This document shows, in pieces, positions 53,111-62,378 of a stretch of DNA of 64,000 nucleotides; position 1 is the stretch's first letter; every line of letters starts with the position of its first letter. The stretch comes from Pseudarthrobacter chlorophenolicus A6 (GTDB taxonomy: Bacteria > Actinomycetota > Actinomycetes > Actinomycetales > Micrococcaceae): contig NC_011886.1 in assembly GCF_000022025.1 (NCBI RefSeq), forward strand, positions 2,955,209-3,019,208, written 5' to 3'. A program made the position numbers and the translations under genes. The notes under the pieces are model-generated. The model saw only the letters and a program-made list of their open reading frames with translations. It did no database searches and was not told the origin of the DNA.

Positions 53111-56100
53111 TCAGGGCACTTTCCTGGCCTGGGCGTTGCTGCCGGTGTCGCTCCCCGCATCGGAAGGCACTGGAGGCGCTGAGGGACCAGCCGGTGCGGC
53201 AGCGTCCTCAGCCCCAGGGCCGGCGCTTCGGTTCAACCGCCATACGGCAAAGGCAATCAGGCCGACGGCGATAAGCGCCAGGAGTACGAACGTGTACCCC
53301 CGCATCGCCCAAAGAATGCAGGCGGCAACGCCGGCCGCACCCCACCTGACAAAGATCTTCTCACCGGCCAAAAGCCCTCCGACTAGCAGTACAGCGAGCA
53401 GCACCAGGAGCCACAGCTGCTGCCCGGCAGTGCCGCCGAACACGGTTCCTACCCCCGTCAGGGTGAGCAGGACGGCTGCCGACAGGGCGATCCCGCGCCC
53501 GGCTTTGGGCTGTCCGGAGCGGTAGCGAAGGAACGCAAGGGCCGCCCCAAGCACCACGTACCACTGCGCCGCCCAGAAGGGATCGGGCAAACCGGAGCCG
53601 AAACTCCGGCGGCCGTCCAGTTCAAAAATCGCCGCGCGCTGCACTCCGGCCATCACCACCACAGCACCTGCCTCGGATACCACCCGGCGAAGTCCTGCCG
53701 GGGCTTCGGCGATGCAGATACCTGCCGCCCCGGCAAGCGCGGTGGCGGCAACCCAGGCCGTGGTGTCTGCAGGTAGACCCGCAACTGCGGCCAGGGCGAG
53801 CCCGGCCAACGCGGCGCCAGCGAGGGACCATCTGCGCAGGGGGTCGGCTGCGAGCTTGGCGGACCTCGCCACGCGCAGGCCGTAAAGTCCCGCTCCCGCC
53901 GCGCCGGCACCGATCCAGGGCGCATAGGCCGCCCATAGGTCCGTATGTCCGCCCGCCGCTTCCCGGACCACCATGAACGTTCCCACCAGGACAGCAGCCG
54001 ACGCCGGCGCGTACAGGCCCCCGGCCCGCTCAACGTGGGAGGCGCAAAAGAGGACAGCGGCAAGCACCAGGACCGCGAATCCGGCAATCCACTCATCGGC
54101 CTGCGGAGCGAGGACCAGCGCACTGAGGCTGTACCCCAGTGCGGCCGCCAGCCACAGCCAGCGCTCAGTTCCGGAGGGGGCCGGCATCCGACGGGACCAC
54201 AGTACTCCGGCCGCTGCGGCTGCAAGCGCCAGGGCCAGCAATAGAAGTGCCACTCCGGTGTAGCCCAGCACAGCGGACGCTGCAGGCGCCACAAGCGGGC
54301 TCAGTGCCAGCACTCCGCCCAACAGGGCATAGGCTGCGAAGTAGAGTGCGCCGCGCGCCGCGAACAGGGTCCTGGCAACGACGCCCGAAACAAGAACCAG
54401 CCCCAACTCCACCAGGAGAATCCAGCGTTCGCTACCGGTGCCGGCTGCTCCATAGCGGCCAAAGTAGGCCAGTGGAAGGGCAGTCTGGCCCGCGAGGGTG
54501 ATCCACACTGCCACCTGCTGAAAAGGAACCTCCTGAAGGCGGAAGCGCATCAGCCACCGGACGGCGTGCTGCGCGGCCAGAACGCCGGCAAAGGTCAGCG
54601 ACACAACGTCCGGGGAGGCCGATACGTCGTAGCTGAGGACCACGGCCAGGGCAGCGGTAAGTACCCTCGCTGCAATAAAGTAGCAGCCCTTCTCCACAGC
54701 CCGCGCAGCCGCTGCCACCATCACCGCTGCGAAGGCAGCAAAGATGCCCAGCAACACCTCGACCAGGGTCAGGTTGGTGATGGACAGTCCCACCAGGACG
54801 GGGAACGCGGCCGGTGCGAACAGCCCGGAGCCCCGCTGCCCCCGCAACAGCAGCCCGGCAGCAACCGAGGACAACGCCGTGACGCCGGGAACGACCAGAT
54901 GCTGCCAGCTTCCCTCCGACAACGGCCACAGCATCAGGCACCCGATGATCTGAACCGCGAGAACCACTCCTGCATCCACGGCTACGCCACGCGGAGAACG
55001 TCCAAGCCGGAACGACACCAGCACCACGGCCATCTGGACGGCCAACACCGCAACCAGCACGGTGGCGGGGTCAAGAGTTGCGCCGCCTATAGATGGCGCG
55101 CCCGCGGAGCCCACCAGCCGGTCGAACAGCGTCAGCGCCAGCAATGTGGCGGCAATGCGGCAAAGCCACCAATATCCCCAACGGCGCAGCCGGGCCCGCA
55201 GCCGAAGCCCTGTGACTGCCAGGTATGCCACCACTACGGCCAGGGCAATGTTCCCGGCATCCGGTGTAATCCACCGGAATGCGAACTCCACCATCACGCT
55301 TCCCAGCACCAGGGGCACCACTTCCCCTGCGCGTGGACTCCAGGCGGACTGCCCGCCCGGCTGCGGTACCAGCAGCAGGCCCATGGCTACTGCTGCGCCG
55401 AGCTGCAGCAGAATCCCGCTCCACGTCAGCGATTGTCCCGGGAAAGTGTCCACGGCGTGGAGAACAGCGACCCCCACCGTCCCAAGAACAGAGAAGCCAA
55501 TCAGCGTAGCTTGGGGTGCAAACTCCTTGCGGCTCGCGCGCTGCAGCCACGCGGACAACAACTGTTGTGCCACCGCTGCTGCCACAACACTGAACCACAC
55601 CGCAGACGCCTGAATGCGCCCCTCCGTCAAGGCGGCCGTCACGGCGGGTACGGCAACCGTGCCTGCGATCCTGGCGTTGAAGAGGAGGAGCTGCCGCTGC
55701 GTTCCGCTTTCACGGAGACCCCGCACCAGCCAGAAGAACGCGGTGAGCAACACCATAAGGGCGAAGTCCCACTCCCCCATTACCCGGCTGACAACTCCCG
55801 CCAAGGCAATGCCGGCAAACGGAAGGTACTCCGCCGCCCGGCGCAGCAGCACTGCGATGGCAAAGCTCGTCAGGAGCAGCAGCAGGACCGGTACCCACAG
55901 CGGAATCGCTCCTGCGTCAGGCACCCATGTACCGGCAATGCCGCGCAGCACCGTGCTGCCCGCAAACGCTGCCGTCAACGCCCAGTGCACCAGGTGGGTC
56001 ACCACGACGTCGGCGCGCCAACGTGGCGCCAATGCCTCGTTCGGGGAAGGATTCGCGGCGGCCGCAGCCGGCGGTTCCTTTGCCCCGTCAGGCCGGCGGG

Positions 56101-57322
56101 GACCGAACCAGGCCTCCAGTCTGCGACCACTAACGGCAACACCGATGGCCTGCACGGCGAGCAGTGCGCCGGCGGCCAGCAGTGCGCCCCTTGCAGTGTC
56201 GGTGATTTCCAGGACAGCCACAGTGCCGGCAACCGTCAGCGCAACACGGGCCGCATAGAAGTTACGGAGCCTGAAGTTTGCTCCCGGAACGGCGGCCATG
56301 GTGGCGAAGTAGGCACCGCTGAGCCCGAGAATCAATGCGTACTCGGCCAGGCTGGTACGCAGGAGGAACGTGGCAGCCACGGCAACGGCCGGTACGACGA
56401 CGGGGTGGACAGTTACCAAAGGCCGCAGGAAGAGCGGGGGAAGCCAACCCGGCCTAACCAGGCTCAGCAGGGTGAACACGACCGCCACAGCGATGAGCAC
56501 CACGAAGTACCAGACAAGGGCGGCGCCGAGGACAGCCATGCCCGACCACGCAGTGGAGACAAGGAAGGTCAGCGACAGATATGCCAATACGCGGCTCTCC
56601 AGCCGGAGGGCAGCAGCAATGTACGCCAGGGTTCCTACGAGCGAGGTGGCGAGCCACGCTGCCGGCCCGTTTTGCCAGACAAAGCTGTAAAGGGCCAGGC
56701 CGATAACCGGGACAAGGGCCAGTCCAGTGCCAGTGAAAGCCACCGCGGCAGGTTTCAGGCGCGGGACCCGGTGGTGCAGGATGAATCCGGAACCGTAGAA
56801 CAGGGCCGCCACAGAGCAAACCCCTGCGAACCTCATCATCGGCGGCAGTGCTGTTCCCACGAACAGGGCAGCTGCGGCAACGAGCAGGAGGCTTGCCACA
56901 TACAGCGTGATATTGATGTTCTGGCGGTCGCGCCGTTCCCGTCGCGCTGCCACCTCTTCAGCTGATTCTGCCGGCCGGGCCGGACCATCGGCGTAACCGC
57001 GGTATGGCACGGGCTGGGTGGTGGGCTTTGGCCGCGGGGTGGCAACGGCTCCCACGGGCACGGGCTGTGGACGTGCCACACGGCGGGCCGGCGGAGCGGA
57101 GTCCGGCAGAGGTGCGGAGGCGGGCCGATGCGTCGAAGCCGTAACCGTCGTCGGCGGGGCGAACGTCGGCCCCTCCGCCGAAGCCGGGGCTGGGGCTTGC
57201 ACCCGTCCGGGCGGCGCAAACGTAGATTCCGTCGCCTGGGGCTCCGCCATCTTGGCCATGGCGTCCAGCCAACCCTGCAAGTGACCGGCCCGGTAGCCTG
57301 CCTCGTACGAATCGTCCGGCAT
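53111..57322 (-). CDS. Giant polytopic membrane protein, unknown function
   Basis: 1,403 residues. Residues 1-135 are hydrophilic, first a short acidic/helical start (DDSYEAGYRAGHLQGWLDAM) then a Pro/Ala-rich linker. From residue 137 (NITLYVASLLLVAAAALFVGTAL) to about 1365 the protein is a nearly continuous chain of more than 30 hydrophobic helices with very short loops, ending in a charged Pro/Gly/Ala tail. No transporter, polymerase or enzyme motif is recognisable; a few loops contain Arg clusters. I do not know the family. A single intact frame of this length with high-GC third positions shows it is a real gene. It sits between tuf and rpsJ, two genes that are commonly neighbours. Confidence 0.85.
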   Translation of the reverse strand: MPDDSYEAGYRAGHLQGWLDAMAKMAEPQATESTFAPPGRVQAPAPASAEGPTFAPPTTVTASTHRPASAPLPDSAPPARRVARPQPVPVGAVATPRPKPTTQPVPYRGYADGPARPAESAEEVAARRERRDRQNINITLYVASLLLVAAAALFVGTALPPMMRFAGVCSVAALFYGSGFILHHRVPRLKPAAVAFTGTGLALVPVIGLALYSFVWQNGPAAWLATSLVGTLAYIAAALRLESRVLAYLSLTFLVSTAWSGMAVLGAALVWYFVVLIAVAVVFTLLSLVRPGWLPPLFLRPLVTVHPVVVPAVAVAATFLLRTSLAEYALILGLSGAYFATMAAVPGANFRLRNFYAARVALTVAGTVAVLEITDTARGALLAAGALLAVQAIGVAVSGRRLEAWFGPRRPDGAKEPPAAAAANPSPNEALAPRWRADVVVTHLVHWALTAAFAGSTVLRGIAGTWVPDAGAIPLWVPVLLLLLTSFAIAVLLRRAAEYLPFAGIALAGVVSRVMGEWDFALMVLLTAFFWLVRGLRESGTQRQLLLFNARIAGTVAVPAVTAALTEGRIQASAVWFSVVAAAVAQQLLSAWLQRASRKEFAPQATLIGFSVLGTVGVAVLHAVDTFPGQSLTWSGILLQLGAAVAMGLLLVPQPGGQSAWSPRAGEVVPLVLGSVMVEFAFRWITPDAGNIALAVVVAYLAVTGLRLRARLRRWGYWWLCRIAATLLALTLFDRLVGSAGAPSIGGATLDPATVLVAVLAVQMAVVLVSFRLGRSPRGVAVDAGVVLAVQIIGCLMLWPLSEGSWQHLVVPGVTALSSVAAGLLLRGQRGSGLFAPAAFPVLVGLSITNLTLVEVLLGIFAAFAAVMVAAAARAVEKGCYFIAARVLTAALAVVLSYDVSASPDVVSLTFAGVLAAQHAVRWLMRFRLQEVPFQQVAVWITLAGQTALPLAYFGRYGAAGTGSERWILLVELGLVLVSGVVARTLFAARGALYFAAYALLGGVLALSPLVAPAASAVLGYTGVALLLLALALAAAAAGVLWSRRMPAPSGTERWLWLAAALGYSLSALVLAPQADEWIAGFAVLVLAAVLFCASHVERAGGLYAPASAAVLVGTFMVVREAAGGHTDLWAAYAPWIGAGAAGAGLYGLRVARSAKLAADPLRRWSLAGAALAGLALAAVAGLPADTTAWVAATALAGAAGICIAEAPAGLRRVVSEAGAVVVMAGVQRAAIFELDGRRSFGSGLPDPFWAAQWYVVLGAALAFLRYRSGQPKAGRGIALSAAVLLTLTGVGTVFGGTAGQQLWLLVLLAVLLVGGLLAGEKIFVRWGAAGVAACILWAMRGYTFVLLALIAVGLIAFAVWRLNRSAGPGAEDAAAPAGPSAPPVPSDAGSDTGSNAQARKVP

Positions 57323-57393
57323 GAGTTGGCCTTTCAGGAGGAACGTGGCAGGAGTCCTGCGATTTATCCATTGACTGGATTAACGGTAGCAAA

Positions 57394-57428
57394 AGAAGGC
57401 CCCGCTGCACACTGCAGCGGGGCCTTCT
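57394..57428 (-). terminator. Terminator of the str operon after tuf
   Basis: Perfect 16-base stem AGAAGGCCCCGCTGCA / TGCAGCGGGGCCTTCT with a CAC loop. The minus strand continues with TTTTGC. Strong intrinsic terminator 46 bases after the tuf stop. Confidence 0.92.
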
Positions 57429-57474
57429 GTGGATTAGCGGGACATAATCCCGGCTATCCGGTGATCAGCAAGAG

Positions 57475-58665
57475 TTACTTGATGATCTTTGTGACGCGTC
57501 CCGAACCAACGGTGCGGCCGCCTTCGCGGATAGCAAAGCCGAGGCCCTCTTCCATAGCGATCGGCTGGATGAGCGCAACGGTCATCTCAGTGTTGTCGCC
57601 GGGCATAACCATTTCCGTGCCCTCGGGCAGGGTGATAACGCCGGTAACGTCCGTCGTGCGGAAGTAGAACTGCGGGCGGTAGTTCGAGTAGAACGGGTTG
57701 TGGCGTCCGCCTTCGTCCTTGGACAGGATGTAGACGTTGGCCTCGAAGTCGGTGTGCGGGGTGATGGAACCCGGCTTGACGACAACCTGGCCACGCTCGA
57801 CATCGTCGCGCTTCAGGCCACGGAGCAGCAGGCCACAGTTCTCGCCGGCCCATGCTTCGTCGAGCTGCTTGTGGAACATCTCGATACCGGTAACCGTGGT
57901 CTTCTGGACCGGGCGGATGCCGACGATCTCGACCTCGGAGTTGATGGCGAGGGTGCCACGCTCGGCGCGGCCCGTAACAACGGTGCCACGGCCGGTGATG
58001 GTGAAGACGTCTTCGATCGGCATCAGGAACGGCTTGTCGCGGTCACGTACGGGGTCCGGAACGGACTCGTCGACAGCTGCCATCAGGTCCTCAACGGACT
58101 TGACCCAAACCGGGTCGCCTTCCAGGGCCTTCAGGCCGGAAACGCGAACAACCGGAGCCTCATCGCCATCGAAGCCCTGCGAGCTGAGCAGCTCACGAAC
58201 TTCCATTTCGACGAGGTCGAGGAGCTCTTCGTCATCAACCATGTCGGACTTGTTCAGCGCGACCAGCAGGTAGGGAACACCAACCTGGCGGGCGAGCAGA
58301 ACGTGCTCGCGGGTCTGAGCCATGGGGCCATCGGTAGCAGCAACCACGAGGATTGCGCCGTCCATCTGGGCAGCACCGGTGATCATGTTCTTGATGTAGT
58401 CAGCGTGACCGGGGGCGTCTACGTGTGCGTAGTGGCGCTTCTCGGTCTGGTACTCCACGTGGGAGATGTTGATGGTAATACCGCGCTGACGCTCTTCGGG
58501 AGCAGAGTCGATAGACGCGAAGTCGCGCTTCTCGTTGAGATCCGGGTACTTGTCGTACAGCACCTTGGAAATGGCGGCCGTCAGCGTCGTCTTACCGTGG
58601 TCAACGTGACCGATGGTGCCGATGTTGACGTGCGGCTTAGTCCGCTCGAACTTTGCCTTTGCCAC
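57475..58665 (-). CDS. tuf: Elongation factor Tu
   Basis: GTPase delivering aminoacyl-tRNA, 396 residues. G1 [12 protein letters not shown]3 DAPGHADY, G4 NKSD. Domain 2/3 sequences ([33 protein letters not shown]) normal. Last gene of the str operon, 263 bases after fusA. Confidence 0.98.
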   Translation of the reverse strand: MAKAKFERTKPHVNIGTIGHVDHGKTTLTAAISKVLYDKYPDLNEKRDFASIDSAPEERQRGITINISHVEYQTEKRHYAHVDAPGHADYIKNMITGAAQMDGAILVVAATDGPMAQTREHVLLARQVGVPYLLVALNKSDMVDDEELLDLVEMEVRELLSSQGFDGDEAPVVRVSGLKALEGDPVWVKSVEDLMAAVDESVPDPVRDRDKPFLMPIEDVFTITGRGTVVTGRAERGTLAINSEVEIVGIRPVQKTTVTGIEMFHKQLDEAWAGENCGLLLRGLKRDDVERGQVVVKPGSITPHTDFEANVYILSKDEGGRHNPFYSNYRPQFYFRTTDVTGVITLPEGTEMVMPGDNTEMTVALIQPIAMEEGLGFAIREGGRTVGSGRVTKIIK

Positions 58666-58928
58666 AGGTTCCTCCTAGAACGATTTCAAATGGCTTGCCC
58701 TTCAACCGCGCTTTTCGCGGCAGAAACTCAGGCAAGTCTACTTGGGGGCTTTGGATTGGTGAAATTGCAGATTCAGGAACTAATACTAATCCCCTGAGCC
58801 TGTTCGTGCAGATGGCCTGGAGCCGGCTTCACCGGGATGGGTCCCACCGGCCCCGGCCACCTGCACCGGCTGCGCTGTCCGTTTCCGGCTGCGCACCCGA
58901 GGTATTCGCTTTAAGTGCCCTGTACGGA
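58666..58928 (-). promoter_or_regulatory. fusA-tuf intergenic region
   Basis: 263 bases, long for an operon gap. TAGTAT on the minus strand (58788-58783) could be the -10 of a tuf-specific promoter, which tuf genes often have; the -35 is not convincing. GGAGG lies just before the tuf start. Confidence 0.4.
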
Positions 58929-61043
58929 CTACTCGCCGCGGCTCTTCTGGATGATCTCGTCGGCGACAGCCTTCGGGACCTCCGCGTAGCTGTTGAACGT
59001 CATGGAGTACACAGCGCGGCCCTGGGTCTTCGAACGCAGGTCACCGATGTAGCCGAACATGCCGGACAGCGGAACGTGCGCACGGATGACCTTGACGCCC
59101 TGTGCATCTTCCATGGACTGCATCTGGCCACGGCGGGAGTTGATGTCACCGATAACTTCACCCATGTATTCCTCAGGGGTGCGGACTTCAACATCCATCA
59201 GCGGTTCGAGCAGGACAGGGTTCGCCTTGCGTGCGGCTTCCTTGAAAGCCATACGGCCGGCGATCTTGAACGCCATTTCCGAGGAGTCAACATCGTGGTA
59301 CGCGCCGTCAACCAGCGTGGCCTTGATGCCCACAACCGGGTAACCGGCCAGGACGCCGTCATTCAGGGCATCCTGGATACCAGCGTCAACAGACGGGATG
59401 TATTCGCGCGGAACACGGCCACCGGTGACCTTGTTCTCGAACTCGTACAGCTCGCCCTCGGCGGTGTCCAGCGGTTCGATCGCAATCTGGATCTTTGCGA
59501 ACTGGCCCGAACCACCGGTCTGCTTCTTGTGCGTGTAGTCGTGGCGTTCGACGGCGCGCTTGATGGTTTCGCGGTAGGCAACCTGGGGCTTACCCACGTT
59601 TGCCTCGACCTTGAACTCGCGGCGCATGCGGTCCACCAGGATGTCCAGGTGCAGCTCGCCCATGCCGGCGATGATGGTCTGGCCGGTGTCTTCGTTGAGG
59701 GACACCTGGAAGGTGGGGTCCTCAGCGGAGAGCTTCTGGATGGCCGTGGAGAGCTTCTCCTGGTCACCCTTGGTGTTCGGCTCGATGGCGACAGAGATCA
59801 CGGGCTCCGGGAAGCTCATGGACTCAAGCACGATCTGGTTTGCAGAGTCGCACAGGGTGTCGCCCGTGGTGGTGTCCTTGAGGCCGATGGCAGCGTAGAT
59901 GTGGCCGGCGGTGGCGCCCTCAACGGGCATCTCCTTGTTGGCGTGCATCTGGAAGAGCTTGCCGATGCGCTCCTTCTTGCCCTTGGTGGAGTTGACCACC
60001 TGGGCGCCTGCTTCCACGTGACCGGAGTACACGCGGATGAAGGTGAGCTGGCCGAAGAACGGGTGCGCAGCAATCTTGAAGGCCAGTGCGGAGAAAGGCT
60101 CGTCAGCGGAAGGCTTGCGGGTCAGTTCCTTCTCTTCGTCGCGGGGGTCGTGACCGACCATCGGCGGGACGTCGAGCGGGTTCGGCAGGTAGTCGACAAC
60201 TGCATCGAGCATCGGCTGGACGCCGCGGTTCTTGAATGCGGAGCCACAGAAGATCGGGTAGAGCTCGGAGTTGATCGTCATCTTGCGGATGCCGGCCTTG
60301 AGCTCGTCGACGGTGAGTTCTTCGCCTTCAAGGTACTTCTCCATGAGTTCCTCGGAGGACTCTGCAACGGTCTCAACGAGCGCTGCGCGGTACTCTTCGG
60401 CCTTTTCCTGGAGGTCAGCCGGGATCTCGCGGATCTCGTACTTCGCACCCATGGTGACGTCACCCTTGGCATCGCCGGGCCAGACCAGGGAGCGCATGTA
60501 GAGCAGGTCCACGACGCCGATGAAGTCGTTCTCAGCACCGATGGGCAGCTGCATGACCAGCGGCTTGGCGCCGAGGCGGCTGACGATGGTGTCTACGGTG
60601 AAGTAGAAGTCAGCGCCGAGCTTGTCCATCTTGTTGACGAAGCAGATACGCGGGACGTTGTACTTGTCAGCCTGGCGCCACACGGTCTCGGACTGGGGCT
60701 CAACGCCTTCCTTGCCGTCGAAGACAGCAACGGCACCGTCGAGGACGCGCAGGGAGCGCTCAACCTCAACAGTGAAGTCCACGTGGCCGGGGGTGTCGAT
60801 GATGTTGATCTGGTTGTTTTCCCAGAAGCAGGTCACGGCGGCCGACGTGATCGTGATGCCGCGTTCCTTTTCCTGTTCCATCCAGTCAGTGGTCGAAGCG
60901 CCGTCGTGCGTTTCGCCAATCTTGTGGTTCACACCCGTGTAGAACAGGATGCGCTCGGTGGTGGTGGTCTTGCCGGCATCAATATGGGCCATGATGCCGA
61001 TGTTGCGGACCTTACTAAGGTCGGTAAGCACGTCCTGTGCCAC
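58929..61043 (-). CDS. fusA: Elongation factor G
   Basis: Translocase GTPase, 704 residues. G1 [14 protein letters not shown]3 DTPGHVDF, G4 NKMD, and the domain IV-V regions ([30 protein letters not shown]) intact. Residue usage is normal for EF-G1. Preceded by a strong hairpin after rpsG. Confidence 0.98.
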
Positions 61044-61074
61044 GGGGTCTCCTTTTGGGATGGACTACACGTTC

Positions 61075-61100
61075 GCCGCCGGCTCGGTTGAGCCGGCGGC
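61075..61100 (-). other. Intercistronic hairpin rpsG-fusA
   Basis: Perfect 11-base inverted repeat GCCGCCGGCTC / GAGCCGGCGGC with a GGTT loop in the 69-base gap between rpsG and fusA. No U-tract follows on the minus strand. Confidence 0.7.
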
Positions 61101-61112
61101 GTCCGGGGAGTA

Positions 61113-61583
61113 TTACCAGCGGTAGTGTGCGAAGGCCTTGTTGGACTCGGCCATCTTGTGGGTGTCTTCGCGACGCTTCACAGCGGCACCGAGACCGTTG
61201 GACGCATCCAGGATTTCGTTCTGGAGACGCTCGGTCATCGTCTTTTCGCGGCGGGCCTTGGAGTAGCCAACCAGCCACCGCAGGGCAAGTGCGGTGGAGC
61301 GGCCCGGCTTGACCTCAACCGGAACCTGGTAGGTGGCGCCGCCGACGCGGCGTGAGCGGACCTCAAGCGAAGGCTTGACGTTGTCCATGGCCTTCTTCAG
61401 TGCTGCTACGGGGTCGCCGCCGGACTTGGCGCGTGCGCCTTCGAGGGCACCGTAGACAATGCGCTCTGCCGTGGACTTCTTGCCGTCAACGAGCACCTTG
61501 TTGATGAGCTGGGTTACCAGCGGGGAGCCGTAAACGGGATCCTGAACGAGCGGCCGCTTGGGGGCCGGACCCTTGCGAGGCAT
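61113..61583 (-). CDS. rpsG: 30S ribosomal protein S7
   Basis: Head-assembly initiator, 156 residues: [44 protein letters not shown] and AFAHYRW at the end. One base after rpsL. Confidence 0.98.
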   Translation of the reverse strand: MPRKGPAPKRPLVQDPVYGSPLVTQLINKVLVDGKKSTAERIVYGALEGARAKSGGDPVAALKKAMDNVKPSLEVRSRRVGGATYQVPVEVKPGRSTALALRWLVGYSKARREKTMTERLQNEILDASNGLGAAVKRREDTHKMAESNKAFAHYRW

Positions 61584-61584
61584 A

Positions 61585-61959
61585 TTACTTCTTCTCCATC
61601 TTTGCGCCGTAGCGGCTGCGGGCCTGCTTACGGTTCTTCACACCCTGGGTATCGAGGGCGCCACGGACGATCTTGTAGCGGACACCCGGGAGGTCCTTCA
61701 CACGACCACCGCGAACGAGCACAATGGAGTGCTCCTGCAGGTTGTGGCCAACACCGGGGATGTAAGCGGTAACTTCAACGCCACCGTTAAGGCGCACACG
61801 TGCAACCTTACGCAGAGCCGAGTTCGGCTTCTTCGGGGTGGTGGTGTAAACGCGGGTGCAAACACCGCGGCGCATCGGGCTGCCGTTCAGGGCAGGAGCC
61901 TTGGTCTTTTTGACCTTCGGCGTGCGGCCCTTGCGGACCAGCTGGTTAATCGTAGGCAC
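61585..61959 (-). CDS. rpsL: 30S ribosomal protein S12
   Basis: Decoding-centre protein, 124 residues. [19 protein letters not shown] carries the wild-type Lys at position 43, and [12 protein letters not shown] keeps the second Lys, so the sequence is of the streptomycin-sensitive type at both sites. Confidence 0.98.
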   Translation of the reverse strand: MPTINQLVRKGRTPKVKKTKAPALNGSPMRRGVCTRVYTTTPKKPNSALRKVARVRLNGGVEVTAYIPGVGHNLQEHSIVLVRGGRVKDLPGVRYKIVRGALDTQGVKNRKQARSRYGAKMEKK

Positions 61960-62378
61960 TCTCGTGTTCTCCGTTGGTTTGATCTCTACCGGTACATTCA
62001 GGCGTCAGCCGTCTCTGCTCCGGTTTTGGCGTTGTCCCTGCAGCCTTGGCGGCTCGAATCTTGCCTAGGCGTGCAAAAGCGTGGCATTCGTTGCGCACCT
62101 TACCCGCAACCCGGAAACAAGCTCACACCCAGCATCATGAGAACAAAACCAAAATGATGCTGCGGCGGCCTTCATCCACTGCCACACAGAACAATTACAG
62201 ACAACTCTAGCACGGCTTGATCCTGGGCCTTAATCGGGTGTAAGGCGGACGACGGCGGGAGCGGCCCGCCGCCGTCGTCTTCGACTGCCCCCGGTAACCG
62301 GGCGCAAAGCCCGGTTAACGGGACAGGCCCCGCACTCGAAAGTGCGGGGCCCAACCTTAAGAGGGACTAACTGCCGTT
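61960..62378 (-). promoter_or_regulatory. rpoC-rpsL intergenic region with str promoter
   Basis: 419 bases. TAGAGT on the minus strand (62209-62204) is a candidate -10 for the str operon, giving a leader of roughly 240 bases. Inside the leader CAGCATCAT / ATGATGCTG (62130-62138, 62154-62162) forms a nine-base hairpin. The part nearest rpoC contains its terminator and CCGG-rich palindromes (62291-62320). Confidence 0.45.
62326..62351 (-). terminator. Terminator after rpoC
   Basis: Perfect 11-base stem GGCCCCGCACT / AGTGCGGGGCC; on the minus strand the loop reads TTCG, an especially stable tetraloop. It lies 27 bases past the rpoC stop. No clear U-tract follows. Confidence 0.75.

Noticed and set aside
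54566..56965. 799-residue plus-strand frame
   Set aside because: Antisense to the giant membrane protein; rich in Gln/His/Pro with no plausible fold, a typical shadow of a Leu/Ala-rich gene.
58653..61091. 812-residue plus-strand frame
   Set aside because: Antisense to fusA; His/Val/Asp-rich shadow without motifs.
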